The position numbers and the translations under genes are program-made. The notes beneath the pieces are model-generated. The model did no database searches, had not been told where the DNA came from, and saw nothing but the letters and a program-made list of their open reading frames with translations. From Zasmidium citrigriseum (taxonomy: Eukaryota; Ascomycota; Dothideomycetes; Mycosphaerellales; Mycosphaerellaceae): DNA of 64,000 bases. Of the stretch, positions 1 to 9,638 are shown piece by piece. Where the stretch lies: NCBI GenBank assembly GCA_002786025.1, contig NHNW01000042.1, forward strand, positions 124,001-188,000, in the 5' to 3' direction. The first letter of the stretch is position 1. Each line of letters starts with the position of its first letter.

Positions 1-135
1 TATCTTCAACGCCAAGACTCTCCTCGGGTCTATTGGACCCCATTCATCGACTCGTTGCTCGACAACCTCGTGCTCTTGATGCACTCGATCGAATCTGCCT
101 GACCCTCTCTACCTTGGTCCTTCCTGCGAAACCAC

Positions 136-777
136 TCAAGCCTGGTACTGATCCAAATCGAGCTGGAAAATAATCACATCGACAAGCGTTCCCAACTTGT
201 ATCCCACTTTCAACATACGTCCGACCTCCCTGCCACCCAACGACGTATGCAGCCTGCACGTTGCCATGTCCTCAGCTCGTACATCCGGCTGGATAGACAT
301 CTTAGCGATAACGACTTTCTTCCCGGCCGCCTTCAGCCTTGCAAAGACCTCTTTCAAGAGCAGCTTGCCGATGCCTCGGCCCGTATAGTCGGGATGAATG
401 TACACCGAGTCCTCAACGGTGTGCTTGTAGCCGGATCGTTCGTTGAAGATATCCCCGTAGGCATACCCTGAAATCTGGCCACTCGATTGGTCGATGGCTA
501 CCACGAAGGGCATGTCGATTGACTTCAGTCTGGCGATGTTGTTGCGGATGTATTCAACTGTCGGTAAGTCTTCTTGCAATGTTGCGACTGAAGTTCTGAC
601 ATAGTGGTCGTAGATTGCGTGGATCGCTTCTGCGTCCTTTGAGTCCACGTCTCGGAGATCCATGGCGTTAACGAAGTATTGTCCCGGACCGATCTCCTTG
701 TGTCTCTCGAATCGATCAGGAAGTCTGAGCTCTCTTAAATTGTCCGTCTGTGTTGTTGACCGAAGACATTGACTCAC
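136..777 (-). CDS. GNAT acetyltransferase, phosphinothricin acetyltransferase-like
   Basis: Open frame of 213 residues on the minus strand. The core (about residues 39-210) reads like the small PAT/bar branch of GNAT N-acetyltransferases: an N-terminal AIYDHYV segment, then a VYIHPDYTGRGIGKLLL stretch, which is the acetyl-CoA pyrophosphate-binding loop (Q/RxxGxG/A, here GRGIGK), and a C-terminal GYKLGTLVDVIIFQ strand typical of this branch. Family members acetylate small amines such as methionine sulfoximine, phosphinothricin or amino-acid analogues in the cytosol; the real substrate is unknown. The first 38 residues do not look like the family, and an inner ATG (complement of 661-663) would give a 175-residue protein of usual family size, so the true start may be there. 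No intron is needed. Confidence 0.8.
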   Translation of the reverse strand: MSQCLRSTTQTDNLRELRLPDRFERHKEIGPGQYFVNAMDLRDVDSKDAEAIHAIYDHYVRTSVATLQEDLPTVEYIRNNIARLKSIDMPFVVAIDQSSGQISGYAYGDIFNERSGYKHTVEDSVYIHPDYTGRGIGKLLLKEVFARLKAAGKKVVIAKMSIQPDVRAEDMATCRLHTSLGGREVGRMLKVGYKLGTLVDVIIFQLDLDQYQA

Positions 778-1435
778 TGTCTACAGATTCTGAATTGACT
801 TTGGGCATGGATGCGAGTGCGACCACATTCGGCGTTTCTTCGGATGAATTGGGCTCTCACATAGGGGGTGACTTCACCTCATCAAGGAATCGACTTCAAC
901 ACCTGCTCTGTCGCTATCGAACACTATGCCGAGGTCACTGGCGATAGTAAGAATCAAAAGAATCGATTCTGTTGCAACGTCAATGCAATTGTGTCAGGTC
1001 ATTCCTGAAGGACCTTCGGATGAAACACCAAACCAACTCAGGAGCCTGCCTCTGCAGAGTCTGCATATGTTCGTCCATCATACACCATGGTCTCGCTCAT
1101 CAGTCTTGATGGTACTCGCCATTCATCGGGTCGATATGGAAAGTCCTTGGCGAGATTTTCTGATATCAATTCAGGTATGGATCTCTCTCGCCCCTTTTCC
1201 CGCACATATCCATGCTTCTACAACCTATTCCATTTTCTCCTCCAGATTTCCTTCTTTGACTCCACAGTCTTGATGATCCGGCAGCCTTTTAGATCTTGCT
1301 ATTGTCTGCCAAATCCGGCGACATCACTGTTCTCAGCAGAACCAAGTCCCCACCCTTTGTTCGACATGGCGGCATAACCTCGAACGCCACCTCGACCTTG
1401 ATGGCAGGCGTAGCATTCCGATACCAGCCGCTAAA
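778..1435. other. Intergenic, divergent promoter region
   Basis: About 660 bases between the divergently transcribed acetyltransferase and RBR genes. Short open frames occur here, but none has coding character, a domain or convincing splice signals. I see no RNA gene or repeat. Confidence 0.4.
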
Positions 1436-2908
1436 ATGGCCAAATTCAGGTGCGGTGTCTGTGATATAGGTTAGTAACCAGCAAAACACAGGCTGTCGTG
1501 GAGGCTTGCTAATGCCCCCTTTTCAGAGAAAAAGACAGAGGAGGGCCGTCCATACTACATCTCGGACGAGGATGTCATATGCACGGAATGCGCAGAAGAC
1601 TGCCTTGGACCTATGTTCCAGAAGGCCCTTGAGAACGAGGGAGCCTATCCTCCACCGTGGGGTGAAGTTACGCTTGATGTGGCGCAGTTCGAAAATATAC
1701 TTGGCGAGGAATTTGTGAGGAAGTATAGAGAGCGGGAGAAGTTGTATGCTATTCCGTTGAAGAAGCGGAGGTACTGTAAGTTGTTTGACTATTGCTGGTT
1801 TGAGATCGTCGAGTTGATCGTTGATGCGCTACAGGCAAGCATGCCAAGGCTGGAGGCTCAGGGGAATGTGGATATTTTCTCCTCCCACGTCCAGAATTGC
1901 CACCAAACAACCGGAACTTCGTCTGCGAGGCATGCGGCGGACAATCTTGTCGAGTTTGCGAACTTCCCCTGACGGAACTCAAAGACGGCGTTCCGGTCCA
2001 CGACTGCCCGGGCAAACCTCGACAGGATGAAAATGTCGACCTCAGCAGTCTCAAGCGCGGAGTAGACTACCAGCTCTGTCCCAACATAGAATGCGGACTC
2101 AAAGTTGAGCTGAATGGCGGTTGTAACCACATGGTCTGCGGACAGAAGTTCTGCAAGACGAACTTCTGCTATATCTGCGGAGTCAGAGCGGATGGGAGCT
2201 CTGGACATTGGGATAAGGGGATGCCTTGTCCTCGGTAGTACGTCTCCTCCAAAACTCCCCTCCAACGCTGGAGCGTTTACTAACTTCTTCAATAGCAACC
2301 AGCCCAACGTCCCCCACGCACAATGGGACCGCGAAGACGAGCCCCCAGCACCCACCGCAGCAATCAGCACCGCCCACCTAGCCAACAACCTCATCCCCGA
2401 CGCCACCGAAATCGCCGCCGCAAACCCCCAACGCCCAGCACCAAACGCCCCAACCAGACCGTACTCCGCCTGGCCCAACGTCGGCGTCTTCACAAACTAC
2501 CTCCCCAACGGCGAATCCCTCATCCTAATCAAACATCTCTACCTAATGCACCACCTCCCGCACTACCTCTCCCAAAACGTCCCCTGGCTGCGCATCCCTT
2601 CCGATGAATGGGAAGACGACGCCCTCGACGACGAGACACATGAGTCTTTTATCGGCTTTGTCGTGGATGCGACGTTGGATCCGGGGAGTCGCAGGCCGGT
2701 GCGGGAGGTGAGGGAGTGGAGGGCGTTTTTTGTGAGGCCTTTTATGGATTCTTTTGTGGATGTGAGGGGCGATGGGATGTTGGATGAGGCGGTACAGTCG
2801 AGGTTGAGGGTGCTGGGACGGATTGAGGAGGCGGGGGAGTTGGGGAGGTGGATTGTTGAGAGGGAGGATGCGCCTGTGTTGCCGTGGAGTGAGTGGGGTT
2901 GGTTCTGA
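1436..2908 (+). CDS. RBR (RING-IBR-RING2) type E3 ubiquitin ligase-like protein
   Basis: Four exons: 1436-1469, 1527-1775, 1835-2234, 2296-2908, giving 431 residues. The introns are 57, 59 and 61 bp with GT-AG ends; the last has TACTAAC before its AG. All junctions keep one frame. The start ATG sits in ctaaaATGGC. Visible zinc ligands are an N-terminal CGVC and CTEC pair, an IBR-like middle (RRYC, then CEACGGQSCRVC), and a RING2-like end with LCPNIEC, then GGCNHMVC, then NFCYICG. The Cys in GGCNHM corresponds to the thioester cysteine of RBR ligases such as Parkin. This implies ubiquitin transfer through a Cys intermediate; the substrate is unknown. The first RING is much shortened, with only two CxxC pairs, so E2 recruitment may be altered. 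The last 200 residues are acidic and Pro-rich with no recognised domain. Confidence 0.75.
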
Positions 2909-3307
2909 AGCGATAAGAGAGAGGTTCAATGTTTGTTCTGGAGATGTCTTGTTGATGAGCTTGCTTGTATGATTTTGCTGTGTCTGATGAGAAGTGTAAA
3001 AAGAAGAGGGATAGGGGGATTTATTGCAGTCTGTGTTTCTCTTGCATTAGGTTCTTGTTGTAAAGACTTGTACACAATGTCCTCGGGGACACCGGTTCAT
3101 CCCAGCTAATTCTGTCGTCGAGAAGGAGGTCGATAAGTACAATGAATCCCAAATACTCCAAGAAACAAAGCAGCCTTCCAGATCCAATCCCTAAAAGCAC
3201 TGATACAGCCCATCCGTCCCGTTGCCCGATTCCAAGAGTACAAGTTCGAAACACCACACGCCTCGCCAATAGCAAATTTTAACCCGAAAACTTTTGATAG
3301 CCCCTTT

Positions 3308-4018
3308 CTATCGTTGATGCTTGCGAGGGTTGCCGGGATTCGTCGTCCGGCGCTCGACTTTGATCGAGTCGCTGTCGACGGCAGTGAGACTGGATCCACC
3401 AGATGAGGCGCCTGCGCTGCTCATCTTGATTAAAGTAATTCGAAGACGATAGGTCCCTGGCTGCCGTATGAGCAGGGATGGGAAAGAAAAGTAGCCCAGA
3501 GTAAGTCGACATGGTTGGCTGCGAGCGAGACTTTCTGCACACTCCACAGGCACAGGATGCACAGTGTCAAACATCTTCTGGCCAGTCAAAGTGCCACACT
3601 CAATGGGCATTCTCTCGCCACTTCGTGTGTCAGCGACTAGCGAAATGACGGCCATCAAGCGCGAGGTGTCGAGACTCCGGTATTGGGCGACCATGTCAGG
3701 AGAAGGCACTTTGAGGCTGACCATAACGGACGTCTCGACGGTCGTGCCGAAAATGATGCTTCTCTGTGGTTGGCCAATGACGTCGAGTTCGAAAGTTGGT
3801 CGTTCTGGGATGTTGCTGGTAACGCAGGACCCTGTGGACGACTTCCTTCGATGGCTGGATTCCGACTTGGAGGGTCGTCTTGATGAGCTGTGTTTCGATC
3901 GTTGCTTGTCGTCGCCGTCTCGTTGGCGCCGGCTTTCGCTTCGGTTCTTGTCTGATCTGTGACCAGAATCCACGGCACGAGGGCCGTAGCCATCTCTGAG
4001 GTAGGTCTTGTCCGACAT
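3308..4018 (-). CDS. Velvet-domain protein (VelC/VosA-like)
   Basis: Single open frame of 236 residues on the minus strand. Residues 15-70 are Ser/Arg/Lys-rich (SRRPSKSESSHRRKSS) and may act as a nuclear localisation signal. From about residue 73 a velvet fold can be recognised: FELDVIGQPQRS matches the start of the domain (xLxVxQQPxRAR) and GYFSFPSLLIRQPGTYRLR matches the diagnostic GxFxFPDLSVRxxGxYRLRFSL strand. Velvet proteins are fungal transcription regulators of development and secondary metabolism with an NF-kappaB-like DNA-binding fold. Which member this is cannot be fixed; VelC or VosA fits better than VeA or VelB because of the small size. The usual C-terminal FPG-type motif is weak (NPG), so a further 3' exon below 3308 is possible. 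The hAT element lies about 700 bp upstream. Confidence 0.65.
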   Translation of the reverse strand: MSDKTYLRDGYGPRAVDSGHRSDKNRSESRRQRDGDDKQRSKHSSSRRPSKSESSHRRKSSTGSCVTSNIPERPTFELDVIGQPQRSIIFGTTVETSVMVSLKVPSPDMVAQYRSLDTSRLMAVISLVADTRSGERMPIECGTLTGQKMFDTVHPVPVECAESLARSQPCRLTLGYFSFPSLLIRQPGTYRLRITLIKMSSAGASSGGSSLTAVDSDSIKVERRTTNPGNPRKHQR

Positions 4019-4727
4019 TATTGTTGTAGGTGATGTGGAAATCGATTGGTCGGATGGTATATTGATGCGACCCGGCGGTGAGGAATTTGGGGGAGGTCGT
4101 TTCAGCGCGAGACCCGAACAACAGGAAAGTCAATCGTCCGTCCAATGGGTGTCTGTCTCATGGTCAGTATTCGTCTCACGAACGACGCCATAGGACATAC
4201 AGCGGCACGTCGATGCGGCGATGGGACGGCACTTACAACAACGAGAGTTGGTGTAGCCACTTGAAACTCTAAAAGCTGCTGAAGACCCTTTGTGTGGCGT
4301 TGGCGAAGCTGTGAGTTGGTGGAGTGTGGAGGAGGAGTTGGGCTGGAACGGTCTGGCGGTGGAAAGCTGGAGACAGACAACAACAGACCTCAGTCAGTTA
4401 TATACCAGACTCTCCCAGAGGCAGCGGAAGATCTCTTTGACGCTGAAATTAGCTCCCTCGTCGACCAGCGCTCGGCCAATATCCAATGCCGCGCGTGGAC
4501 CAGGCCCGTCGCGATGGAAGAAGCAATGGCGACGTCAGGCCCTGCCAATCTGGCGCATCGTCGCTCGCCCACCGCGCCCAAACGAGCGGCACGCATCGCG
4601 GCATCTCCAGATCTGAGGCCAGTATCGCACAGGACGAGCCTCGCCGGGTGCACGAGTCGGCGGCCACAGCGAGGCCCGTCGGCAGCATGGGAGGGCCTGG
4701 CAGCAATGTCGCTAGCGGGCGATAGGA
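4019..4727. other. Upstream region of velvet gene, interrupted by the hAT element
   Basis: Non-repetitive sequence of normal GC content between the velvet start codon and the transposon target site. Reading frames of 90-150 codons exist on both strands but carry no recognisable domain. A strong GTAAGT donor on the minus strand near 4231 hints at a possible 5' exon or UTR intron of the velvet gene; I cannot prove it. Confidence 0.35.
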
Positions 4728-4735
4728 GGCGTCGC
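4728..4735. repeat. Left target-site duplication of hAT element
   Basis: Sequence GGCGTCGC directly before the left terminal inverted repeat. It is identical to 7459-7466 directly after the right end. An 8-bp duplication is the standard product of hAT transposition. Confidence 0.9.
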
Positions 4736-4753
4736 TAGGGATGGACCTACACA
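4736..4753 (+). repeat. Left terminal inverted repeat of hAT element
   Basis: TAGGGATGGACCTACACA; pairs with the complement of 7442-7458 except for one extra C. Confidence 0.9.
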
Positions 4754-4774
4754 GTGTATTAAGAAAACTCTGAT

Positions 4775-4825
4775 TTGTACACAAAGTGTACACGATTTGT
4801 ACACAAAGTGTATACAAAGTGGGTC
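4775..4825. repeat. Left subterminal GTGTACA repeats of hAT element
   Basis: Two copies of a TTGTACACAAAGTGTACAC-like unit, each itself palindromic (GTGTAC/GTACAC), the second slightly changed to GTGTATAC. Matching GTGTACAC copies lie at the other end (7367-7441). Arrays of short subterminal motifs are the transposase-binding sites in hAT elements; this role is inferred here. Confidence 0.7.
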
Positions 4826-7366
4826 TATATTAAGTACAAGAAGGAGGGTAGATTATAACTAAATAAGGAAAGTCCTAGTAATATCGTTACTACTACTACT
4901 ACCGCCGCTACTACCTTCTACTTACTCCTCTTCTTTATTATATAGTCCTATATCGTCGTTACGGACGTTATACTATATACGGAGGTTCTAGTACAAATAT
5001 ATAAGCTTCTTAATAGTCTCGTAGGTTAGTTTATTACGCTTAAGGTTATAGATAAATCTATAGGTACTCTAGTTACGCTCTACTATACTAGTTATTAGTA
5101 CTATTAATAGAGCTATTATATAGAGCCTAGATAATAATAGTAGTAAGCGCTAGAAGTTTTCGTTCTACTACTAGAGTAGTATAAGCCTCTCGGTTTAGTA
5201 CTAAATAATAGCGTACCTATTAAAAGGACCTTACTTAAACTAAAGTAGTTAAAGGTTAGATAATAGGTTAGTAGCTTACCTACGAGTAATATCCTTACCT
5301 TAACGGACGACGTCGCTATTCTAATTAATACGACGGGGTTAATAGGTATTATAGAATACTATTAAGAAGGGTATTATAGACTCTAGCTCCTCGTTATCGA
5401 TAAATATAAAGCGCCTATCCTTACGCTAGCGCTTATAAGGGTTAGTAAGGAAAGTAATTATCTAGAGGGGGTAGTAGTTCTCGCTATACCTCTTATCTAT
5501 TAATACTTCTAGCGTCTTATTATCTATAAACTTATTATTCTAGCTCTAATTATATAACTACTTCTAGTAGCCGTAAATATATAAGAGGTAGAGGGTATCG
5601 GCTTCGAGGGCGATTTAGACTTAAAGGAAGGGTTAAAGGAAGTCGATATAGGCGTTATAGAGCTTCTAAAACTCTAGATCTTAGATTAAGTCCTTAATCT
5701 TAGTCTAGGCGGCCGTCTACTTTAAATCTACGTTATCTATAATAGCTAGGTTATTATTAGCTAATTATATAAGCTAGGCTATATTCTTCCTTACCGAGTT
5801 AGTAGTATTATAGCGTCCCTACTAGCGTATCTTACCTAGTAGCTAGAAGGAAGTAGTTTTGCCGTTTACGATAGACTAAAGTAGCTCCTATAGTAGGTAT
5901 ATAGTCTAGAAGTACTTAGAAACGGTATAGACGTCGGTAAGGATAATTTTATAGTTCTAATAGTCGTTATAGACGTCTAGTATAAGGTTATAGAGGTTAT
6001 AAGAGGTATAGGCTAGGGTAATAATATAAGGTAAATAATTCTCGATCTACTTTTAGGGTTAGTAGTAAGCTCTCTAATTAGCTAGACGTTATAAGCTAGC
6101 GTATTAATATCGCGTTATAACGTACCTACTTACGAGCTAACTTTATATTAGAAGTATTATCTATAGTTATACTAATAACCCTCTAGCTAAACGGCTTAAT
6201 TACGTTTAGTAGTCTAGTTAAGAGCTATTCGCCGGTCTTACGGTTAATACTAGTCTCCTTAGAGCGAAGGAAAAAGTACCCCTTTAACGTAGAGGCTAGG
6301 AAGTTTATAATCGCCTTCTTCTTTAGATTCGTCTAGCTATTACTTATAATCGTAATCCGAGCCTCTCGCGCTAACTTACGACTAACCTCTACCTTTACCT
6401 TATTATACTAGACTAGTAGGTAATACCGCGAGAGTAACGCTCGAGTCGATAGCTTAAAGGTAGGTCTAAGAAACTTAATAAACCTAATAAAGTTAGTATA
6501 GCTTCTTATAATAGTACGAATTACTTACTTAATAAAGGTAGGGTAATCTATCGTCTATAGTAGTAGTCTAGTAGTAAAGATCTAGCGAGTATACTTCTCG
6601 GCCGCCTTATAAGCCTCTACTTTAGTTATCGAGTCTATAAACTAGTTAATCCTCTACGAGCTCTACGAACGAGCCGAAGAAGGCGGCGGTACTAGCGACG
6701 ATAAGGTACGCTCGATCGTATCGAAGTTAACCTTACCCTTATTATTAATAAACTCGCCTTTATTATCTACCGCCTTTAGTACCTTCTAGGGTTAGAACCT
6801 TAGCTATAGTCGCTCTAGTAGTAGCTTATACTTCTTAAGGTACTCTTCTACCCTACCCTTTAAGTTAGATATCTATTCGGTATTATAGTAATTATAGATA
6901 TACTTTAGATAATTCTTCGTTATTACTAAGGGTTAACGAGCTACTTCTTACTAGTAGTCGTCCTCTCGCCTACGCTTTAAGGAACGTATATAGCGGCTAT
7001 TTTAGTTAGGTATAGGAAGAGATAGGAAGATATAGATAAAGAGGAGGTAATTTAGTAGGAAAGGATATATAAACGATCTCTAAGAAGTTACTACTTACCT
7101 AGGAGCTCCTATTATCGTATATATATCTATAGGTACCCCTATAGATCTACTAGCTTAATATAGCTAGCGTTAGCCTTCTATCTTTAAATAGTAGCGAGCG
7201 TCTACTAAATTTCGATAATAGAGCGATTAAGAGTATATAGAAGAGGTAGAAATATAATATATTAATATATAGGTACTCCTAAGGAGGTTAGGAGTAGATT
7301 TAGGTGCCTACCTAGGCGGCCGTAAAGTTACTAACTAGTTTATATGGCGCTTACACCTTACCTAAT

Positions 7367-7441
7367 CTGTGTACACACGGTGGGTCGGGACAAGGGGCTG
7401 TATACACACGTGTACACTCCCTGTGTACACGGGAGCGTGTA
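7367..7441. repeat. Right subterminal GTGTACAC repeats of hAT element
   Basis: At least four GTGTACAC or GTATACAC motifs in 75 bp, in both orientations, just inside the right inverted repeat. They match the left subterminal array and are free of RIP changes. Confidence 0.7.
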
Positions 7442-7458
7442 TGTGTAGTCCATCCCTA
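7442..7458 (-). repeat. Right terminal inverted repeat of hAT element
   Basis: TGTGTAGTCCATCCCTA, the reverse complement of the left end with one base missing. Confidence 0.9.
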
Positions 7459-7466
7459 GGCGTCGC
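7459..7466. repeat. Right target-site duplication of hAT element
   Basis: GGCGTCGC, identical to 4728-4735. Confidence 0.9.
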
Positions 7467-9638
7467 TGAAAGAGATGCTACGATGGACGAATCGGGCGCC
7501 AGCCGCCCGCATCTCTCAAACCTCGCACACGGTGGCATACGATCTGATCATCGCCGCGATGTGTGATGCTCCCAGGCACCATTTTCCCGAGGACCCGGCC
7601 CCGTGGCACCGGTGCTTCCCTGCTCGCCCTGCGAACGAACGAGGACTGCCACCCTTGTCCAGCTGGCCCTCACTTCGACCTCACCTTCTTCGCCCGCCCT
7701 ATACCATCTGGAATTGCCGCATCGGTGGCCTTTAATTATAGTCGTCTTCCGCGCCGGATGTACGACCACACACTGGACAATATGTCTCGCCTCGCGTTGG
7801 GCGTGCGGCTGGCGAGCTTCTGCCCGAACATATCCGCCGCAATCAAGCCGCCACGACCAGTGAGCATGGATGTCGCCTCACATCCATGTCCTCATGACGT
7901 GCAGCGGTTGCGGGTGCTATCCGCGGAAGGCACCACGCGAGCCCACCATCGTCAATCTGAAAGCGCGTTCCCACTCTCAGATCTTCCATCCACCCCTGAG
8001 TGCTGAGAGAAAGATGATGCTTGCTGCATTCCATAACGCGAGCCTCACGAGCGGCGACCCACCATCCAGATCTCGCCCCGTGCGCTCGACATCCCTCCCG
8101 CCGTTCGTCAAGATCAGTCGTTTTCCCTCTTCAGGCAATCGCACTTGATCTTCCATCGAAGTTCCAGAAGCTCAATTTCCCTCAGATAGGGTAATCAAGA
8201 TCCGCTGATGCCCTACCTCGCACATAGGATTTGCAGACGGCGATCAAATCGAAGGCTCCGGCGATGTGTGTTTTGGAACCTGTCAGTTTTGCGGCCCGGA
8301 GCTCTGGTTGTCGGGCGGAAACGACAGCTGTTGGAAGGTGTGTGGTGTTGTCAATGCAAGCGCCGCACAAGACAGGGGTGGCTGGAGTTCAGGCTTCGAA
8401 GCTTGATGCCACACCACTCTGCGGTGTTTGACAGTTGCGACATTGCCAATTCGACTCGCAATCCTGCAATGGAGATATGTTCTCCGTCCACCAATCGAGA
8501 AATGTTCCCCGTTCACCAATAACTCCGATGATGGGTGAGGCGAATGGCCTGTCCGCCCGTGGAGTGATGCATTTGGATGAAAAGAGGCCCCCGTCTTCGA
8601 AATGCATCACTTGGGCGCCGAACACCGCGCATGCCGAGGACAACCTCATCGCTGTAGTATCACACCGAGGCTTGCAAGGATGGGTGAGTTGAGAGTGCGG
8701 AATGCCCTACCGCCCTTCCTTTCTGACGCAGGAACACACGTGCCCAGGAGAACATGCGGCCGTCCCCATCTGTGGCCGATCAGTCTGGTTGTCATTGCGG
8801 CATGTCGAGGACCACGAGGCGCCGTCGTGTCTCCAGCGGCGCACGCCTTATCTTCTCGATCAACGGCCGGCTGCAGAACGAGGCGTGCGATGGCGTGGCT
8901 CATGTGGTCATGCTGTGCGAGATCCCATCGAGATGGAAGGTACTACGACAGCGGCCTCTCTGCACCATCTGCACCACTCCACCAGATTGGCGAGCTGCAC
9001 ATGGCTTCCACCCTCCACGCGCCACGCTGCTCGATCGCCTGCCTATCCGGCTCATCGGGTTTCGGCCACTCCGCCGGTACGTACGACTTGTGTGCATGAG
9101 CACACGACAGTAGGCAAGAACAAGTAGGTAGGCACTATACGGAGACGGCACAATACGACTTACCTCTCGACTATCCTTTAAGCTATGCACGTCCTGACCA
9201 AAGGAGGAACTTCTCTCTCTGGGCAACGTTCTTTGAATTTCTTCTTCTGTCCTGTCGCTATGCCTCAATACGGTAACAACGTCTGAACTGGGGGTGCAAG
9301 GCTCAATGGTTTCGCAAGGCGTTCGCCTCGGTTCGGCCCCCAACCAAAGATACTTTTTCGCAAGCCTTGTGATTTGAGATGGAGACCCTTGTTCATTCCA
9401 CCCTCCTTCGTCAATGCAATTCGTGATTGTGATGCAAAAAGAGCAATCGTAGTGTGTATGTGTGTTTCCAAACTCTTGTTTCGGTTCGGAGTCTTCGGGC
9501 CTGTCGATCTTGCGTTCCCAAGTGTGCATGGGTCCTTGAACGTGCAGATTCGCCGATGATGGGTGTAGTTGTGGGACGTATGAGATTTTGATCGTGGTTC
9601 GGACAGGTGTGTTTGTGACGGCGATGCGACGTGCTTGC
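7467..9638. other. Long intergenic stretch, no supported gene
   Basis: About 2.2 kb of GC-rich sequence right of the transposon. It contains many overlapping open frames of 60-280 codons in several frames and on both strands, none with a domain, signal peptide or consistent splice sites. It shows no RIP signature. It could hold an unrecognised lineage-specific gene, but nothing allows a call. Confidence 0.4.

Larger units (their letters stand above)
4736..7458. mobile_element. hAT-type DNA transposon with RIP-mutated body
   Basis: A 2723-bp element bounded by inverted repeats TAGGGATGGACCTACACA (left, 4736-4753) and, read inward from the right, TAGGGATGGACTACACA (complement of 7442-7458), differing by one indel. 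The ends resemble Ac-like hAT termini (T/CAGGGATG) and the flanks are a perfect 8-bp duplication. The body from about 4840 to 7340 is almost free of CpA and TpG (I saw only single cases such as 4994 and 5861) while CpG and TpA are common. This is the expected result of saturated C-to-T change at CpA on both strands (RIP). No reading frame over 60 codons remains in the body, so any transposase is dead. The outer 90-110 bp on each side keep many CA and TG and are not mutated. Strand of the lost transposase cannot be told. Confidence 0.88.

Noticed and set aside
7467..9100. Possible transposon remnant next to the hAT element
   Set aside because: The sequence shows no RIP signature, no terminal repeats and no transposase motif; the 8-bp duplication shows it is simply the insertion target region.
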